Positions 9,789-22,585 of a DNA stretch of 64,000 nt are shown here, one piece after another. A program made the position numbers and the translations under genes. The notes beneath the pieces are model-generated. The model saw nothing but the letters and a program-made list of their open reading frames with translations, was not told the DNA's origin and did not search any database. The first letter of the stretch is position 1; every line of letters starts with the position of its first letter. This stretch comes from Rhynchopus sp. YZ270_cl-10 (Eukaryota > Euglenozoa > Diplonemea > Diplonemida > Diplonemidae), in NCBI GenBank assembly GCA_964035575.1, contig OZ037840.1, positions 1,364,001 through 1,428,000 on the forward strand. Reading direction: 5' to 3'.

Positions 9789-11091
9789 GTGGGGATGCGT
9801 TCAAGAATTAAACTCTTCCCCCGAAACCCCCTTTCATCTCTAGTTTTCTTTGTCCAAACGTCGAGTGGACGCGTAATTTTTTTTTTTTTTTTTTTTTCAT
9901 TTTTATCGTTTCAGTGCTATCAATGTATTGATTGCGCAGTATTATGTTGAAATACTAATTTTTAATTTGTCTCCGTCCCACCCACTACAGCCCACCCCAT
10001 TCCTCCGAACATTGTTCGGTTGTCTTGAAAGTCGCCACAAACCGTCTTTTTTCTCCTTTTTTTTTTCTCCCTTTGCTACAAAAAAAAAAAAAAAACAAAG
10101 ACGGGAGGTGTCGCTTTTGAGCGTCCTTTGTGTGCTTTCTATTCTTTGAATGGAAAGTACATGAAATTAGTTTTGTTACATTTAGCAAGATGTGTACAGA
10201 TACGTTCATGTTTCAAAAACAATATATTTTTGCTTCATGACAGTCTTGGCAGATCTTACGAACTATTTGTCGTCCTTTCTTTTTTGTGCTTCCTTCTTTT
10301 GCTTTCATCCGGATGGCTGGCATCATACGTGGGTCAGTCGGAGGTGCCTGCATCAACAACTACTATTTCCCCCTGCAAAACAACACAATCCGGGTGTTCG
10401 ATAACCCCACGGATCCTCACTGGCTGCATATCAGAGACGTTTTGCCCTATCTCTTTTCCACCCATACTTCCCCTTGTCAGAATGGCCCACTAGGTAGCGA
10501 AGAGACCTCGGTCCCTTCCCCTGCCTGTTCCATGGCCTGGTTTTGCTGCTAAAGGAAGAACAATAAAAGCCACCCCTTTCCCCCCCACTGTTTTTTTAGG
10601 TCACCTTTTGGTGCTGCCTTCAACTCTTTAATAACTCCCTCCCCCTTTGCTAATCGAGCACAACTCGGGTTTTGTACGAACCTTCCTGGGCGATTGTTTC
10701 ATAACCATGGAGTTACATGAATAGAAGAAAGTTTGTACTGTCTGATGATGCTGTCTGAACCTCTTCTGTGTCACTAGCACAGCGCACAGTAGGTCGAGTA
10801 TTTGTGGCCATTGCTCAAAGGTGTGAAGGTTTGATGCTCCCATGGAAACCCCCTACCCTCTACTGCACAGTTGCACAGTAATGCGAGAGTACAACTGACT
10901 CGGAACAGCTTTGGAGTGGGCTTGCCTCCCGAGGTGTATGCACCTTCTGTGCTGCAATATAGGAACTATGTTCTGCTCCTCGTGTTCCCAGTGAGAACTG
11001 AATCACGCCGAGCTTGTTGACTGTCTGTGTGCTTGCACCCCACACTCACTCCAGATAAGCCATACACCCTTTGCAACACACTCTCCACACC

Positions 11092-12666
11092 ATGTATTCA
11101 GTTCTTGTGGCAGCCATGGCGCTGCACGCTGGTGTGCACAACCTCGACAATAGCAGTGGCATCGTGGACTGGCTTCTTCCCGGGCAAATTGCCGACACGG
11201 TCTGGACTGTTTCCTGTGACGGCACGTTTGTGGTGCAGTACTTGAACGACTTTGGTGGCGAGTTCATCATCAGCATCGACGGGAAAGAGGAGTCACGTGT
11301 CAGTGGTGAGCACACGACACTGACGAAAACAAGCTTTTCAGCAAACACAACTGTGTCGATGACTGCGAGTGTGAAGTCGCATGGGAACAAGAAGGTTCTG
11401 TTCTCGTGGGCCTGTGACGCTATGCCTGCTGCTCTTCCATCAACACTGAACACTGCTGGGGATGTGAGCCACATGAAGTACGGGCCAAGTGAGTTGGTGT
11501 ACTGGACCCTGCAGTGCAAGGAACACGAAGACGTGCGCATCACCTGGACGTCTTTCAACATTGGCAACGACTCTCTGTGGATGAGGGCCCGGCCCACCTT
11601 CTTCAACGCGACAGGTTTGGACACTGTTGAGGACTTCACCTTCACTTCGACAGGATCCACCTACGTGTTCTTCAAAAGTGAGGCTGGCAGTGATGGTGGT
11701 GACTTTGCCTTCCGTTACGAGTGTCTGTCGAACGACATTGTACTGCCGAGCAGTGGCATCGTGGACAGGTTGCTTCCCGCAAAGATCGCTGACACCGTCT
11801 GGACTGTTTCTTGTCGCGGCATCTTTGTGGTGCAGTACTTGAACGACTTTGGTGGCGACTTCATCATCAGCATCGACGGGAATGAGAACTTACGTGTCAG
11901 TGGTGAGGACAGCAGAGTTACCAAACTGTACTTTCCAACACACGCAACTGCGTCGATGACTGCGAGTGTGAAGACTGGGAACAAGAAGGTGCTGTTCTCG
12001 TGGGCCTGTGACGCTATGCCTGCTGCTCTTCCATCAACACTGAACACTGCTGGGGATGTGAGCCACATGAAGTACGGGCCGAATGAGCTGGTGTACTGGG
12101 TTCTGCAGTGCAAGGAACACGAAGAAGTGAACATCACCTGGACGTCTTTCGACATTGGCAACGACTCTCTGTGGATGGTGCAGAGAGAGAGCGGAGTCTG
12201 GACCACCTTCTTCAACGCGTCTGGTTTGGACACTGTTGAGGACTTCACCTTCACTTCGGCAGGATCCACCTTCGTGGTGTTCACCAGTGAGGCTGGCAGT
12301 GATGGTGGTGACTTTGCCTTCCGTTACGAGTGTCTGTCCACACCTGCGCCTCCCACAGCAGAACCGCCGGCTACACCGACAGGAGCACCAACAGCACTGC
12401 CGACAGCAGATCTTGACACAAAGGGAGCGTTTGCGTCTACTGATTCAGACGACGGAGGGCTCTCTGTGGGTGCCATTATCGGTATCAGTGTCGGTGTGGG
12501 TCTTGTTGCGATTGCGGCTGTGGTGCTCGTGGTGTGCTATGTGGCAAGGAAGCAAACGACCAGAGCACCTAAATCCCCTAATGCATTCAACGAGTACAGC
12601 AAGGCGTATCCCTGTGCTCAGGGCAAAGAGCTCCCGGGGAGTTATGGCGAACAAAGCGTTGTGTAG
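11092..12666 (+). CDS. CUB-like type I membrane protein, copy 2
   Basis: 524 aa, identical predicted protein to copy 1, with the same ATG context (CACACCATG) and TAG stop. Confidence 0.9.
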   Translation: MYSVLVAAMALHAGVHNLDNSSGIVDWLLPGQIADTVWTVSCDGTFVVQYLNDFGGEFIISIDGKEESRVSGEHTTLTKTSFSANTTVSMTASVKSHGNKKVLFSWACDAMPAALPSTLNTAGDVSHMKYGPSELVYWTLQCKEHEDVRITWTSFNIGNDSLWMRARPTFFNATGLDTVEDFTFTSTGSTYVFFKSEAGSDGGDFAFRYECLSNDIVLPSSGIVDRLLPAKIADTVWTVSCRGIFVVQYLNDFGGDFIISIDGNENLRVSGEDSRVTKLYFPTHATASMTASVKTGNKKVLFSWACDAMPAALPSTLNTAGDVSHMKYGPNELVYWVLQCKEHEEVNITWTSFDIGNDSLWMVQRESGVWTTFFNASGLDTVEDFTFTSAGSTFVVFTSEAGSDGGDFAFRYECLSTPAPPTAEPPATPTGAPTALPTADLDTKGAFASTDSDDGGLSVGAIIGISVGVGLVAIAAVVLVVCYVARKQTTRAPKSPNAFNEYSKAYPCAQGKELPGSYGEQSVV

Positions 12667-13956
12667 AGGAAAGAACTTTGAAAAGAGAGTTAAAAGTCCC
12701 TGAAACCGATGAGTGATAAGAGTTAGAGCCCCGTTCAAACCTGCTGCCAAACTTGGCCGTAGGACGTCAGGTCGTATTCGTGGCACCTACCTTGTCTTTG
12801 TATTGCTCCTACTAGACTTGCTGTAGTGTTTCTTGTTGTTCACCCTTCAGCTCTACAGCCCTTTTTTTTTTAATTTTGTACAGTATTCCTGACAGAGATG
12901 GAGATAGATTTGGGGTTTTCAAAAAAGACCCGGTCTGAGCTTTTTAGGGTCAAAATTTTTTTTCCGACCGATTTTCTCCCAAATACCTTTTTTTTTTATT
13001 TTTTCCAGACCGGGTTTTTTGCCAAAATCCCATTTTTTTTTTTTTTTTACTGTTTGTGTTATAAATAGTAAGTATATGAATGTATTTTTTTTTTTTTTTT
13101 TTTTTTTGGCCCGGTCTTGCGACCGGGTCAATAGATGCACCTCCAACCCTGAATTTCCTGATTCACCCAATAATGGTTTTGTCATCTGTGTCCAAGTTAT
13201 GCTTCGCGGTACACGAGACTTCTTCGCAGCGTGTTTCAACCTTTTTTCGTTGTGATAGCTCTATTTCTTTGTTTTTGTTTTTTTCCCCTTCTTTTCTGGT
13301 AGCAGTAGATTTGAACTCGTTTTATGTTGTATTCCTGAGGAACGTACGCTCCATCTGGGAATGCTGAATTCCCACAATGACGTAAGTTTGTCAAGCGAAT
13401 ACCTTTTTCTCGAGAAACTAAATACCTGTACTTTATCGTCGGTGTGTTGTCTGGCAAACGGAATATACCACCCATGTATTTTCTGGTCTATTTTTTTTCC
13501 GTACACGGTATTACATTTTCTAACTTCCCTTTTTGTGTTCCACGTGACCAGTGAGGCACATAAGCCTTTGTGAAGTCACGTATTTCTCTTATCGGCATGC
13601 TTTGTGATGTACGAATCCCCTTTTTCTTTGGGACTACAGAGTCACACGTGTCCTCCCCATGCAGTTGAGTCTCCTTGGGATCGAGCGAGCTCAACGACAG
13701 TGGTGAACTGGACCCAGCACTTTGTATGCCTTGGCCGCCATGTTTATTTTAATTTTTTTATAAGACATGTGTGCATTTCTAGTGAAATTTTTCAGTATCC
13801 ACGAGTCGTTTTTTCCCTCCCGTGCTCCCCATCTCTCACACATACATTACATCTTCATCAGGAAAATTGTCAATTTTTCGTTCATTATTGTGAACAGCGT
13901 TTGGTGTTTTTTCAAAAAAAAAAAAAAAAAAAAAATGTGTGACTGAGTGTGGGGAT

Positions 13957-14748
13957 CAGGGGTCCTAAGAGTGGTAACTTTTACCACTTCTGAAGTGACC
14001 TTTTTTATTTTTTTGAAATCCGAAGGTCACTTCGAAGTGACCTTCGAAAAGTGCCCTAAAAAGTGACCTTTTTATTTTTATTTTTTGAAATCCGGTGTCA
14101 CGAAGTGACCTCGGATGCTTAACATACACCGGGAACACGTTGGAGGGTCCGGGAATTTTTTTCTTTTTTGCCAAGATCAGGGGTCTGCAGGGCTGCAGGT
14201 TGCCACAATTTTAAGCGCATTTTTTTGAAATGTTGCGTACCGTGGCTTCGCCAGAAACTTTCGTTTTAGCAAAATACGTAAGTAATTTACGTAAACTGAC
14301 GATAATTACCAACGACAGTGCCATTTTATGTCAACATTTTTTAGAAATGTTGCGTACCGTGACTTCGCCAGGAACCTTTGGGTGACATGACCGCCGCTTC
14401 TTTTATAGATGTACTGAGGTTACTGATAAGAAGGCCGACACCCACTAAACATCTGCCAAAACATCTGCCTATGGCTGTGTTGTGTTATTCGTGGTAAGAA
14501 GCGTAACGGTGGCACCAGACTGCGAGACCGCGAAATTGCCTCACAAAAAAAAATCGTATCTAGTACTCTGTCCCTATGATACGGCGATAACCAACGTCCG
14601 GTGTATGTCCGAGGAATTTGCACCTTTTCGACCTCACTTTTGTTGTTCCTCTGAGGGGGGAAAGTTTTTTTTTTCCCTCCCCAAAAAACGAGAAGTGACC
14701 TTGAAGTTACCATTTTTAATTTTTTTGAGAACAGCGTTAGGACCCCTG
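13957..14748. mobile_element. hAT-type MITE, unit copy 3
   Basis: Same 792-bp element at the same unit position. The adjoining poly(A) is one base longer than in copies 1 and 2. Confidence 0.92.
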
Positions 14749-16051
14749 GTGGGGATGCGTTCAAGAATTAAACTCTTCCCCCGAAACCCCCTTTCATCTC
14801 TAGTTTTCTTTGTCCAAACGTCGAGTGGACGCGTAATTTTTTTTTTTTTTTTTTTTTCATTTTTATCGTTTCAGTGCTATCAATGTATTGATTGCGCAGT
14901 ATTATGTTGAAATACTAATTTTTAATTTGTCTCCGTCCCACCCACTACAGCCCACCCCATTCCTCCGAACATTGTTCGGTTGTCTTGAAAGTCGCCACAA
15001 ACCGTCTTTTTTCTCCTTTTTTTTTTCTCCCTTTGCTACAAAAAAAAAAAAAAAACAAAGACGGGAGGTGTCGCTTTTGAGCGTCCTTTGTGTGCTTTCT
15101 ATTCTTTGAATGGAAAGTACATGAAATTAGTTTTGTTACATTTAGCAAGATGTGTACAGATACGTTCATGTTTCAAAAACAATATATTTTTGCTTCATGA
15201 CAGTCTTGGCAGATCTTACGAACTATTTGTCGTCCTTTCTTTTTTGTGCTTCCTTCTTTTGCTTTCATCCGGATGGCTGGCATCATACGTGGGTCAGTCG
15301 GAGGTGCCTGCATCAACAACTACTATTTCCCCCTGCAAAACAACACAATCCGGGTGTTCGATAACCCCACGGATCCTCACTGGCTGCATATCAGAGACGT
15401 TTTGCCCTATCTCTTTTCCACCCATACTTCCCCTTGTCAGAATGGCCCACTAGGTAGCGAAGAGACCTCGGTCCCTTCCCCTGCCTGTTCCATGGCCTGG
15501 TTTTGCTGCTAAAGGAAGAACAATAAAAGCCACCCCTTTCCCCCCCACTGTTTTTTTAGGTCACCTTTTGGTGCTGCCTTCAACTCTTTAATAACTCCCT
15601 CCCCCTTTGCTAATCGAGCACAACTCGGGTTTTGTACGAACCTTCCTGGGCGATTGTTTCATAACCATGGAGTTACATGAATAGAAGAAAGTTTGTACTG
15701 TCTGATGATGCTGTCTGAACCTCTTCTGTGTCACTAGCACAGCGCACAGTAGGTCGAGTATTTGTGGCCATTGCTCAAAGGTGTGAAGGTTTGATGCTCC
15801 CATGGAAACCCCCTACCCTCTACTGCACAGTTGCACAGTAATGCGAGAGTACAACTGACTCGGAACAGCTTTGGAGTGGGCTTGCCTCCCGAGGTGTATG
15901 CACCTTCTGTGCTGCAATATAGGAACTATGTTCTGCTCCTCGTGTTCCCAGTGAGAACTGAATCACGCCGAGCTTGTTGACTGTCTGTGTGCTTGCACCC
16001 CACACTCACTCCAGATAAGCCATACACCCTTTGCAACACACTCTCCACACC

Positions 16052-17626
16052 ATGTATTCAGTTCTTGTGGCAGCCATGGCGCTGCACGCTGGTGTGCACA
16101 ACCTCGACAATAGCAGTGGCATCGTGGACTGGCTTCTTCCCGGGCAAATTGCCGACACGGTCTGGACTGTTTCCTGTGACGGCACGTTTGTGGTGCAGTA
16201 CTTGAACGACTTTGGTGGCGAGTTCATCATCAGCATCGACGGGAAAGAGGAGTCACGTGTCAGTGGTGAGCACACGACACTGACGAAAACAAGCTTTTCA
16301 GCAAACACAACTGTGTCGATGACTGCGAGTGTGAAGTCGCATGGGAACAAGAAGGTTCTGTTCTCGTGGGCCTGTGACGCTATGCCTGCTGCTCTTCCAT
16401 CAACACTGAACACTGCTGGGGATGTGAGCCACATGAAGTACGGGCCAAGTGAGTTGGTGTACTGGACCCTGCAGTGCAAGGAACACGAAGACGTGCGCAT
16501 CACCTGGACGTCTTTCAACATTGGCAACGACTCTCTGTGGATGAGGGCCCGGCCCACCTTCTTCAACGCGACAGGTTTGGACACTGTTGAGGACTTCACC
16601 TTCACTTCGACAGGATCCACCTACGTGTTCTTCAAAAGTGAGGCTGGCAGTGATGGTGGTGACTTTGCCTTCCGTTACGAGTGTCTGTCGAACGACATTG
16701 TACTGCCGAGCAGTGGCATCGTGGACAGGTTGCTTCCCGCAAAGATCGCTGACACCGTCTGGACTGTTTCTTGTCGCGGCATCTTTGTGGTGCAGTACTT
16801 GAACGACTTTGGTGGCGACTTCATCATCAGCATCGACGGGAATGAGAACTTACGTGTCAGTGGTGAGGACAGCAGAGTTACCAAACTGTACTTTCCAACA
16901 CACGCAACTGCGTCGATGACTGCGAGTGTGAAGACTGGGAACAAGAAGGTGCTGTTCTCGTGGGCCTGTGACGCTATGCCTGCTGCTCTTCCATCAACAC
17001 TGAACACTGCTGGGGATGTGAGCCACATGAAGTACGGGCCGAATGAGCTGGTGTACTGGGTTCTGCAGTGCAAGGAACACGAAGAAGTGAACATCACCTG
17101 GACGTCTTTCGACATTGGCAACGACTCTCTGTGGATGGTGCAGAGAGAGAGCGGAGTCTGGACCACCTTCTTCAACGCGTCTGGTTTGGACACTGTTGAG
17201 GACTTCACCTTCACTTCGGCAGGATCCACCTTCGTGGTGTTCACCAGTGAGGCTGGCAGTGATGGTGGTGACTTTGCCTTCCGTTACGAGTGTCTGTCCA
17301 CACCTGCGCCTCCCACAGCAGAACCGCCGGCTACACCGACAGGAGCACCAACAGCACTGCCGACAGCAGATCTTGACACAAAGGGAGCGTTTGCGTCTAC
17401 TGATTCAGACGACGGAGGGCTCTCTGTGGGTGCCATTATCGGTATCAGTGTCGGTGTGGGTCTTGTTGCGATTGCGGCTGTGGTGCTCGTGGTGTGCTAT
17501 GTGGCAAGGAAGCAAACGACCAGAGCACCTAAATCCCCTAATGCATTCAACGAGTACAGCAAGGCGTATCCCTGTGCTCAGGGCAAAGAGCTCCCGGGGA
17601 GTTATGGCGAACAAAGCGTTGTGTAG
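16052..17626 (+). CDS. CUB-like type I membrane protein, copy 3
   Basis: 524 aa, identical predicted protein. Its 3' flank has GAGGGATAAG where the other copies have GAGTGATAAG (17674), a copy-specific marker usable for telling transcripts apart. Confidence 0.9.
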   Translation: MYSVLVAAMALHAGVHNLDNSSGIVDWLLPGQIADTVWTVSCDGTFVVQYLNDFGGEFIISIDGKEESRVSGEHTTLTKTSFSANTTVSMTASVKSHGNKKVLFSWACDAMPAALPSTLNTAGDVSHMKYGPSELVYWTLQCKEHEDVRITWTSFNIGNDSLWMRARPTFFNATGLDTVEDFTFTSTGSTYVFFKSEAGSDGGDFAFRYECLSNDIVLPSSGIVDRLLPAKIADTVWTVSCRGIFVVQYLNDFGGDFIISIDGNENLRVSGEDSRVTKLYFPTHATASMTASVKTGNKKVLFSWACDAMPAALPSTLNTAGDVSHMKYGPNELVYWVLQCKEHEEVNITWTSFDIGNDSLWMVQRESGVWTTFFNASGLDTVEDFTFTSAGSTFVVFTSEAGSDGGDFAFRYECLSTPAPPTAEPPATPTGAPTALPTADLDTKGAFASTDSDDGGLSVGAIIGISVGVGLVAIAAVVLVVCYVARKQTTRAPKSPNAFNEYSKAYPCAQGKELPGSYGEQSVV

Positions 17627-18915
17627 AGGAAAGAACTTTGAAAAGAGAGTTAAAAGTCCCTGAAACCGATGAGGGATAAGAGTTAGAGCCCCGTTCAAAC
17701 CTGCTGCCAAACTTGGCCGTAGGACGTCAGGTCGTATTCGTGGCACCTACCTTGTCTTTGTATTGCTCCTACTAGACTTGCTGTAGTGTTTCTTGTTGTT
17801 CACCCTTCAGCTCTACAGCCCTTTTTTTTTTAATTTTGTACAGTATTCCTGACAGAGATGGAGATAGATTTGGGGTTTTCAAAAAAGACCCGGTCTGAGC
17901 TTTTTAGGGTCAAAATTTTTTTTCCGACCGATTTTCTCCCAAATACCTTTTTTTTTTATTTTTTCCAGACCGGGTTTTTTGCCAAAATCCCATTTTTTTT
18001 TTTTTTTTACTGTTTGTGTTATAAATAGTAAGTATATGAATGTATTTTTTTTTTTTTTTTTTTTTTGGCCCGGTCTTGCGACCGGGTCAATAGATGCACC
18101 TCCAACCCTGAATTTCCTGATTCACCCAATAATGGTTTTGTCATCTGTGTCCAAGTTATGCTTCGCGGTACACGAGACTTCTTCGCAGCGTGTTTCAACC
18201 TTTTTTCGTTGTGAAAGCTCTATTTCTTTGTTTTTGTTTTTTTCCCCTTCTTTTCTGGTAGCAGTAGATTTGAACTCGTTTTATGTTGTATTCCTGAGGA
18301 ACGTACGCTCCATCTGGGAATGCTGAATTCCCACAATGACGTAAGTTTGTCAAGCGAATACCTTTTTCTCGAGAAACTAAATACCTGTACTTTATCGTCG
18401 GTGTGTTGTCTGGCAAACGGAATATACCACCCATGTATTTTCTGGTCTATTTTTTTTCCGTACACGGTATTACATTTTCTAACTTCCCTTTTTGTGTTCC
18501 ACGTGACCAGTGAGGCACATAAGCCTTTGTGAAGTCACGTATTTCTCTTATCGGCATGCTTTGTGATGTACGAATCCCCTTTTTCTTTGGGACTACAGAG
18601 TCACACGTGTCCTCCCCATGCAGTTGAGTCTCCTTGGGATCGAGCGAGCTCAACGACAGTGGTGAACTGGACCCAGCACTTTGTATGCCTTGGCCGCCAT
18701 GTTTATTTTAATTTTTTTATAAGACATGTGTGCATTTCTAGTGAAATTTTTCAGTATCCACGAGTCGTTTTTTCCCTCCCGTGCTCCCCATCTCTCACAC
18801 ATACATTACATCTTCATCAGGAAAATTGTCAATTTTTCGTTCATTATTGTGAACAGCGTTTGGTGTTTTTTCAAAAAAAAAAAAAAAAAAAAAATGTGTG
18901 ACTGAGTGTGGGGAT

Positions 18916-19707
18916 CAGGGGTCCTAAGAGTGGTAACTTTTACCACTTCTGAAGTGACCTTTTTTATTTTTTTGAAATCCGAAGGTCACTTCGAAGTGAC
19001 CTTCGAAAAGTGCCCTAAAAAGTGACCTTTTTATTTTTATTTTTTGAAATCCGGTGTCACGAAGTGACCTCGGATGCTTAACATACACCGGGAACACGTT
19101 GGAGGGTCCGGGAATTTTTTTCTTTTTTGCCAAGATCAGGGGTCTGCAGGGCTGCAGGTTGCCACAATTTTAAGCGCATTTTTTTGAAATGTTGCGTACC
19201 GTGGCTTCGCCAGAAACTTTCGTTTTAGCAAAATACGTAAGTAATTTACGTAAACTGACGATAATTACCAACGACAGTGCCATTTTATGTCAACATTTTT
19301 TAGAAATGTTGCGTACCGTGACTTCGCCAGGAACCTTTGGGTGACATGACCGCCGCTTCTTTTATAGATGTACTGAGGTTACTGATAAGAAGGCCGACAC
19401 CCACTAAACATCTGCCAAAACATCTGCCTATGGCTGTGTTGTGTTATTCGTGGTAAGAAGCGTAACGGTGGCACCAGACTGCGAGACCGCGAAATTGCCT
19501 CACAAAAAAAAATCGTATCTAGTACTCTGTCCCTATGATACGGCGATAACCAACGTCCGGTGTATGTCCGAGGAATTTGCACCTTTTCGACCTCACTTTT
19601 GTTGTTCCTCTGAGGGGGGAAAGTTTTTTTTTTCCCTCCCCAAAAAACGAGAAGTGACCTTGAAGTTACCATTTTTAATTTTTTTGAGAACAGCGTTAGG
19701 ACCCCTG
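18916..19707. mobile_element. hAT-type MITE, unit copy 4
   Basis: Same 792-bp element and GTGGGGAT duplication, in a unit carrying the GTGAAAGC spacer variant. Confidence 0.92.
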
Positions 19708-21010
19708 GTGGGGATGCGTTCAAGAATTAAACTCTTCCCCCGAAACCCCCTTTCATCTCTAGTTTTCTTTGTCCAAACGTCGAGTGGACGCGTAATTTTT
19801 TTTTTTTTTTTTTTTTCATTTTTATCGTTTCAGTGCTATCAATGTATTGATTGCGCAGTATTATGTTGAAATACTAATTTTTAATTTGTCTCCGTCCCAC
19901 CCACTACAGCCCACCCCATTCCTCCGAACATTGTTCGGTTGTCTTGAAAGTCGCCACAAACCGTCTTTTTTCTCCTTTTTTTTTTCTCCCTTTGCTACAA
20001 AAAAAAAAAAAAAACAAAGACGGGAGGTGTCGCTTTTGAGCGTCCTTTGTGTGCTTTCTATTCTTTGAATGGAAAGTACATGAAATTAGTTTTGTTACAT
20101 TTAGCAAGATGTGTACAGATACGTTCATGTTTCAAAAACAATATATTTTTGCTTCATGACAGTCTTGGCAGATCTTACGAACTATTTGTCGTCCTTTCTT
20201 TTTTGTGCTTCCTTCTTTTGCTTTCATCCGGATGGCTGGCATCATACGTGGGTCAGTCGGAGGTGCCTGCATCAACAACTACTATTTCCCCCTGCAAAAC
20301 AACACAATCCGGGTGTTCGATAACCCCACGGATCCTCACTGGCTGCATATCAGAGACGTTTTGCCCTATCTCTTTTCCACCCATACTTCCCCTTGTCAGA
20401 ATGGCCCACTAGGTAGCGAAGAGACCTCGGTCCCTTCCCCTGCCTGTTCCATGGCCTGGTTTTGCTGCTAAAGGAAGAACAATAAAAGCCACCCCTTTCC
20501 CCCCCACTGTTTTTTTAGGTCACCTTTTGGTGCTGCCTTCAACTCTTTAATAACTCCCTCCCCCTTTGCTAATCGAGCACAACTCGGGTTTTGTACGAAC
20601 CTTCCTGGGCGATTGTTTCATAACCATGGAGTTACATGAATAGAAGAAAGTTTGTACTGTCTGATGATGCTGTCTGAACCTCTTCTGTGTCACTAGCACA
20701 GCGCACAGTAGGTCGAGTATTTGTGGCCATTGCTCAAAGGTGTGAAGGTTTGATGCTCCCATGGAAACCCCCTACCCTCTACTGCACAGTTGCACAGTAA
20801 TGCGAGAGTACAACTGACTCGGAACAGCTTTGGAGTGGGCTTGCCTCCCGAGGTGTATGCACCTTCTGTGCTGCAATATAGGAACTATGTTCTGCTCCTC
20901 GTGTTCCCAGTGAGAACTGAATCACGCCGAGCTTGTTGACTGTCTGTGTGCTTGCACCCCACACTCACTCCAGATAAGCCATACACCCTTTGCAACACAC
21001 TCTCCACACC

Positions 21011-22585
21011 ATGTATTCAGTTCTTGTGGCAGCCATGGCGCTGCACGCTGGTGTGCACAACCTCGACAATAGCAGTGGCATCGTGGACTGGCTTCTTCCC
21101 GGGCAAATTGCCGACACGGTCTGGACTGTTTCCTGTGACGGCACGTTTGTGGTGCAGTACTTGAACGACTTTGGTGGCGAGTTCATCATCAGCATCGACG
21201 GGAAAGAGGAGTCACGTGTCAGTGGTGAGCACACGACACTGACGAAAACAAGCTTTTCAGCAAACACAACTGTGTCGATGACTGCGAGTGTGAAGTCGCA
21301 TGGGAACAAGAAGGTTCTGTTCTCGTGGGCCTGTGACGCTATGCCTGCTGCTCTTCCATCAACACTGAACACTGCTGGGGATGTGAGCCACATGAAGTAC
21401 GGGCCAAGTGAGTTGGTGTACTGGACCCTGCAGTGCAAGGAACACGAAGACGTGCGCATCACCTGGACGTCTTTCAACATTGGCAACGACTCTCTGTGGA
21501 TGAGGGCCCGGCCCACCTTCTTCAACGCGACAGGTTTGGACACTGTTGAGGACTTCACCTTCACTTCGACAGGATCCACCTACGTGTTCTTCAAAAGTGA
21601 GGCTGGCAGTGATGGTGGTGACTTTGCCTTCCGTTACGAGTGTCTGTCGAACGACATTGTACTGCCGAGCAGTGGCATCGTGGACAGGTTGCTTCCCGCA
21701 AAGATCGCTGACACCGTCTGGACTGTTTCTTGTCGCGGCATCTTTGTGGTGCAGTACTTGAACGACTTTGGTGGCGACTTCATCATCAGCATCGACGGGA
21801 ATGAGAACTTACGTGTCAGTGGTGAGGACAGCAGAGTTACCAAACTGTACTTTCCAACACACGCAACTGCGTCGATGACTGCGAGTGTGAAGACTGGGAA
21901 CAAGAAGGTGCTGTTCTCGTGGGCCTGTGACGCTATGCCTGCTGCTCTTCCATCAACACTGAACACTGCTGGGGATGTGAGCCACATGAAGTACGGGCCG
22001 AATGAGCTGGTGTACTGGGTTCTGCAGTGCAAGGAACACGAAGAAGTGAACATCACCTGGACGTCTTTCGACATTGGCAACGACTCTCTGTGGATGGTGC
22101 AGAGAGAGAGCGGAGTCTGGACCACCTTCTTCAACGCGTCTGGTTTGGACACTGTTGAGGACTTCACCTTCACTTCGGCAGGATCCACCTTCGTGGTGTT
22201 CACCAGTGAGGCTGGCAGTGATGGTGGTGACTTTGCCTTCCGTTACGAGTGTCTGTCCACACCTGCGCCTCCCACAGCAGAACCGCCGGCTACACCGACA
22301 GGAGCACCAACAGCACTGCCGACAGCAGATCTTGACACAAAGGGAGCGTTTGCGTCTACTGATTCAGACGACGGAGGGCTCTCTGTGGGTGCCATTATCG
22401 GTATCAGTGTCGGTGTGGGTCTTGTTGCGATTGCGGCTGTGGTGCTCGTGGTGTGCTATGTGGCAAGGAAGCAAACGACCAGAGCACCTAAATCCCCTAA
22501 TGCATTCAACGAGTACAGCAAGGCGTATCCCTGTGCTCAGGGCAAAGAGCTCCCGGGGAGTTATGGCGAACAAAGCGTTGTGTAG
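21011..22585 (+). CDS. CUB-like type I membrane protein, copy 4
   Basis: 524 aa, identical predicted protein to copy 1. Confidence 0.9.
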   Translation: MYSVLVAAMALHAGVHNLDNSSGIVDWLLPGQIADTVWTVSCDGTFVVQYLNDFGGEFIISIDGKEESRVSGEHTTLTKTSFSANTTVSMTASVKSHGNKKVLFSWACDAMPAALPSTLNTAGDVSHMKYGPSELVYWTLQCKEHEDVRITWTSFNIGNDSLWMRARPTFFNATGLDTVEDFTFTSTGSTYVFFKSEAGSDGGDFAFRYECLSNDIVLPSSGIVDRLLPAKIADTVWTVSCRGIFVVQYLNDFGGDFIISIDGNENLRVSGEDSRVTKLYFPTHATASMTASVKTGNKKVLFSWACDAMPAALPSTLNTAGDVSHMKYGPNELVYWVLQCKEHEEVNITWTSFDIGNDSLWMVQRESGVWTTFFNASGLDTVEDFTFTSAGSTFVVFTSEAGSDGGDFAFRYECLSTPAPPTAEPPATPTGAPTALPTADLDTKGAFASTDSDDGGLSVGAIIGISVGVGLVAIAAVVLVVCYVARKQTTRAPKSPNAFNEYSKAYPCAQGKELPGSYGEQSVV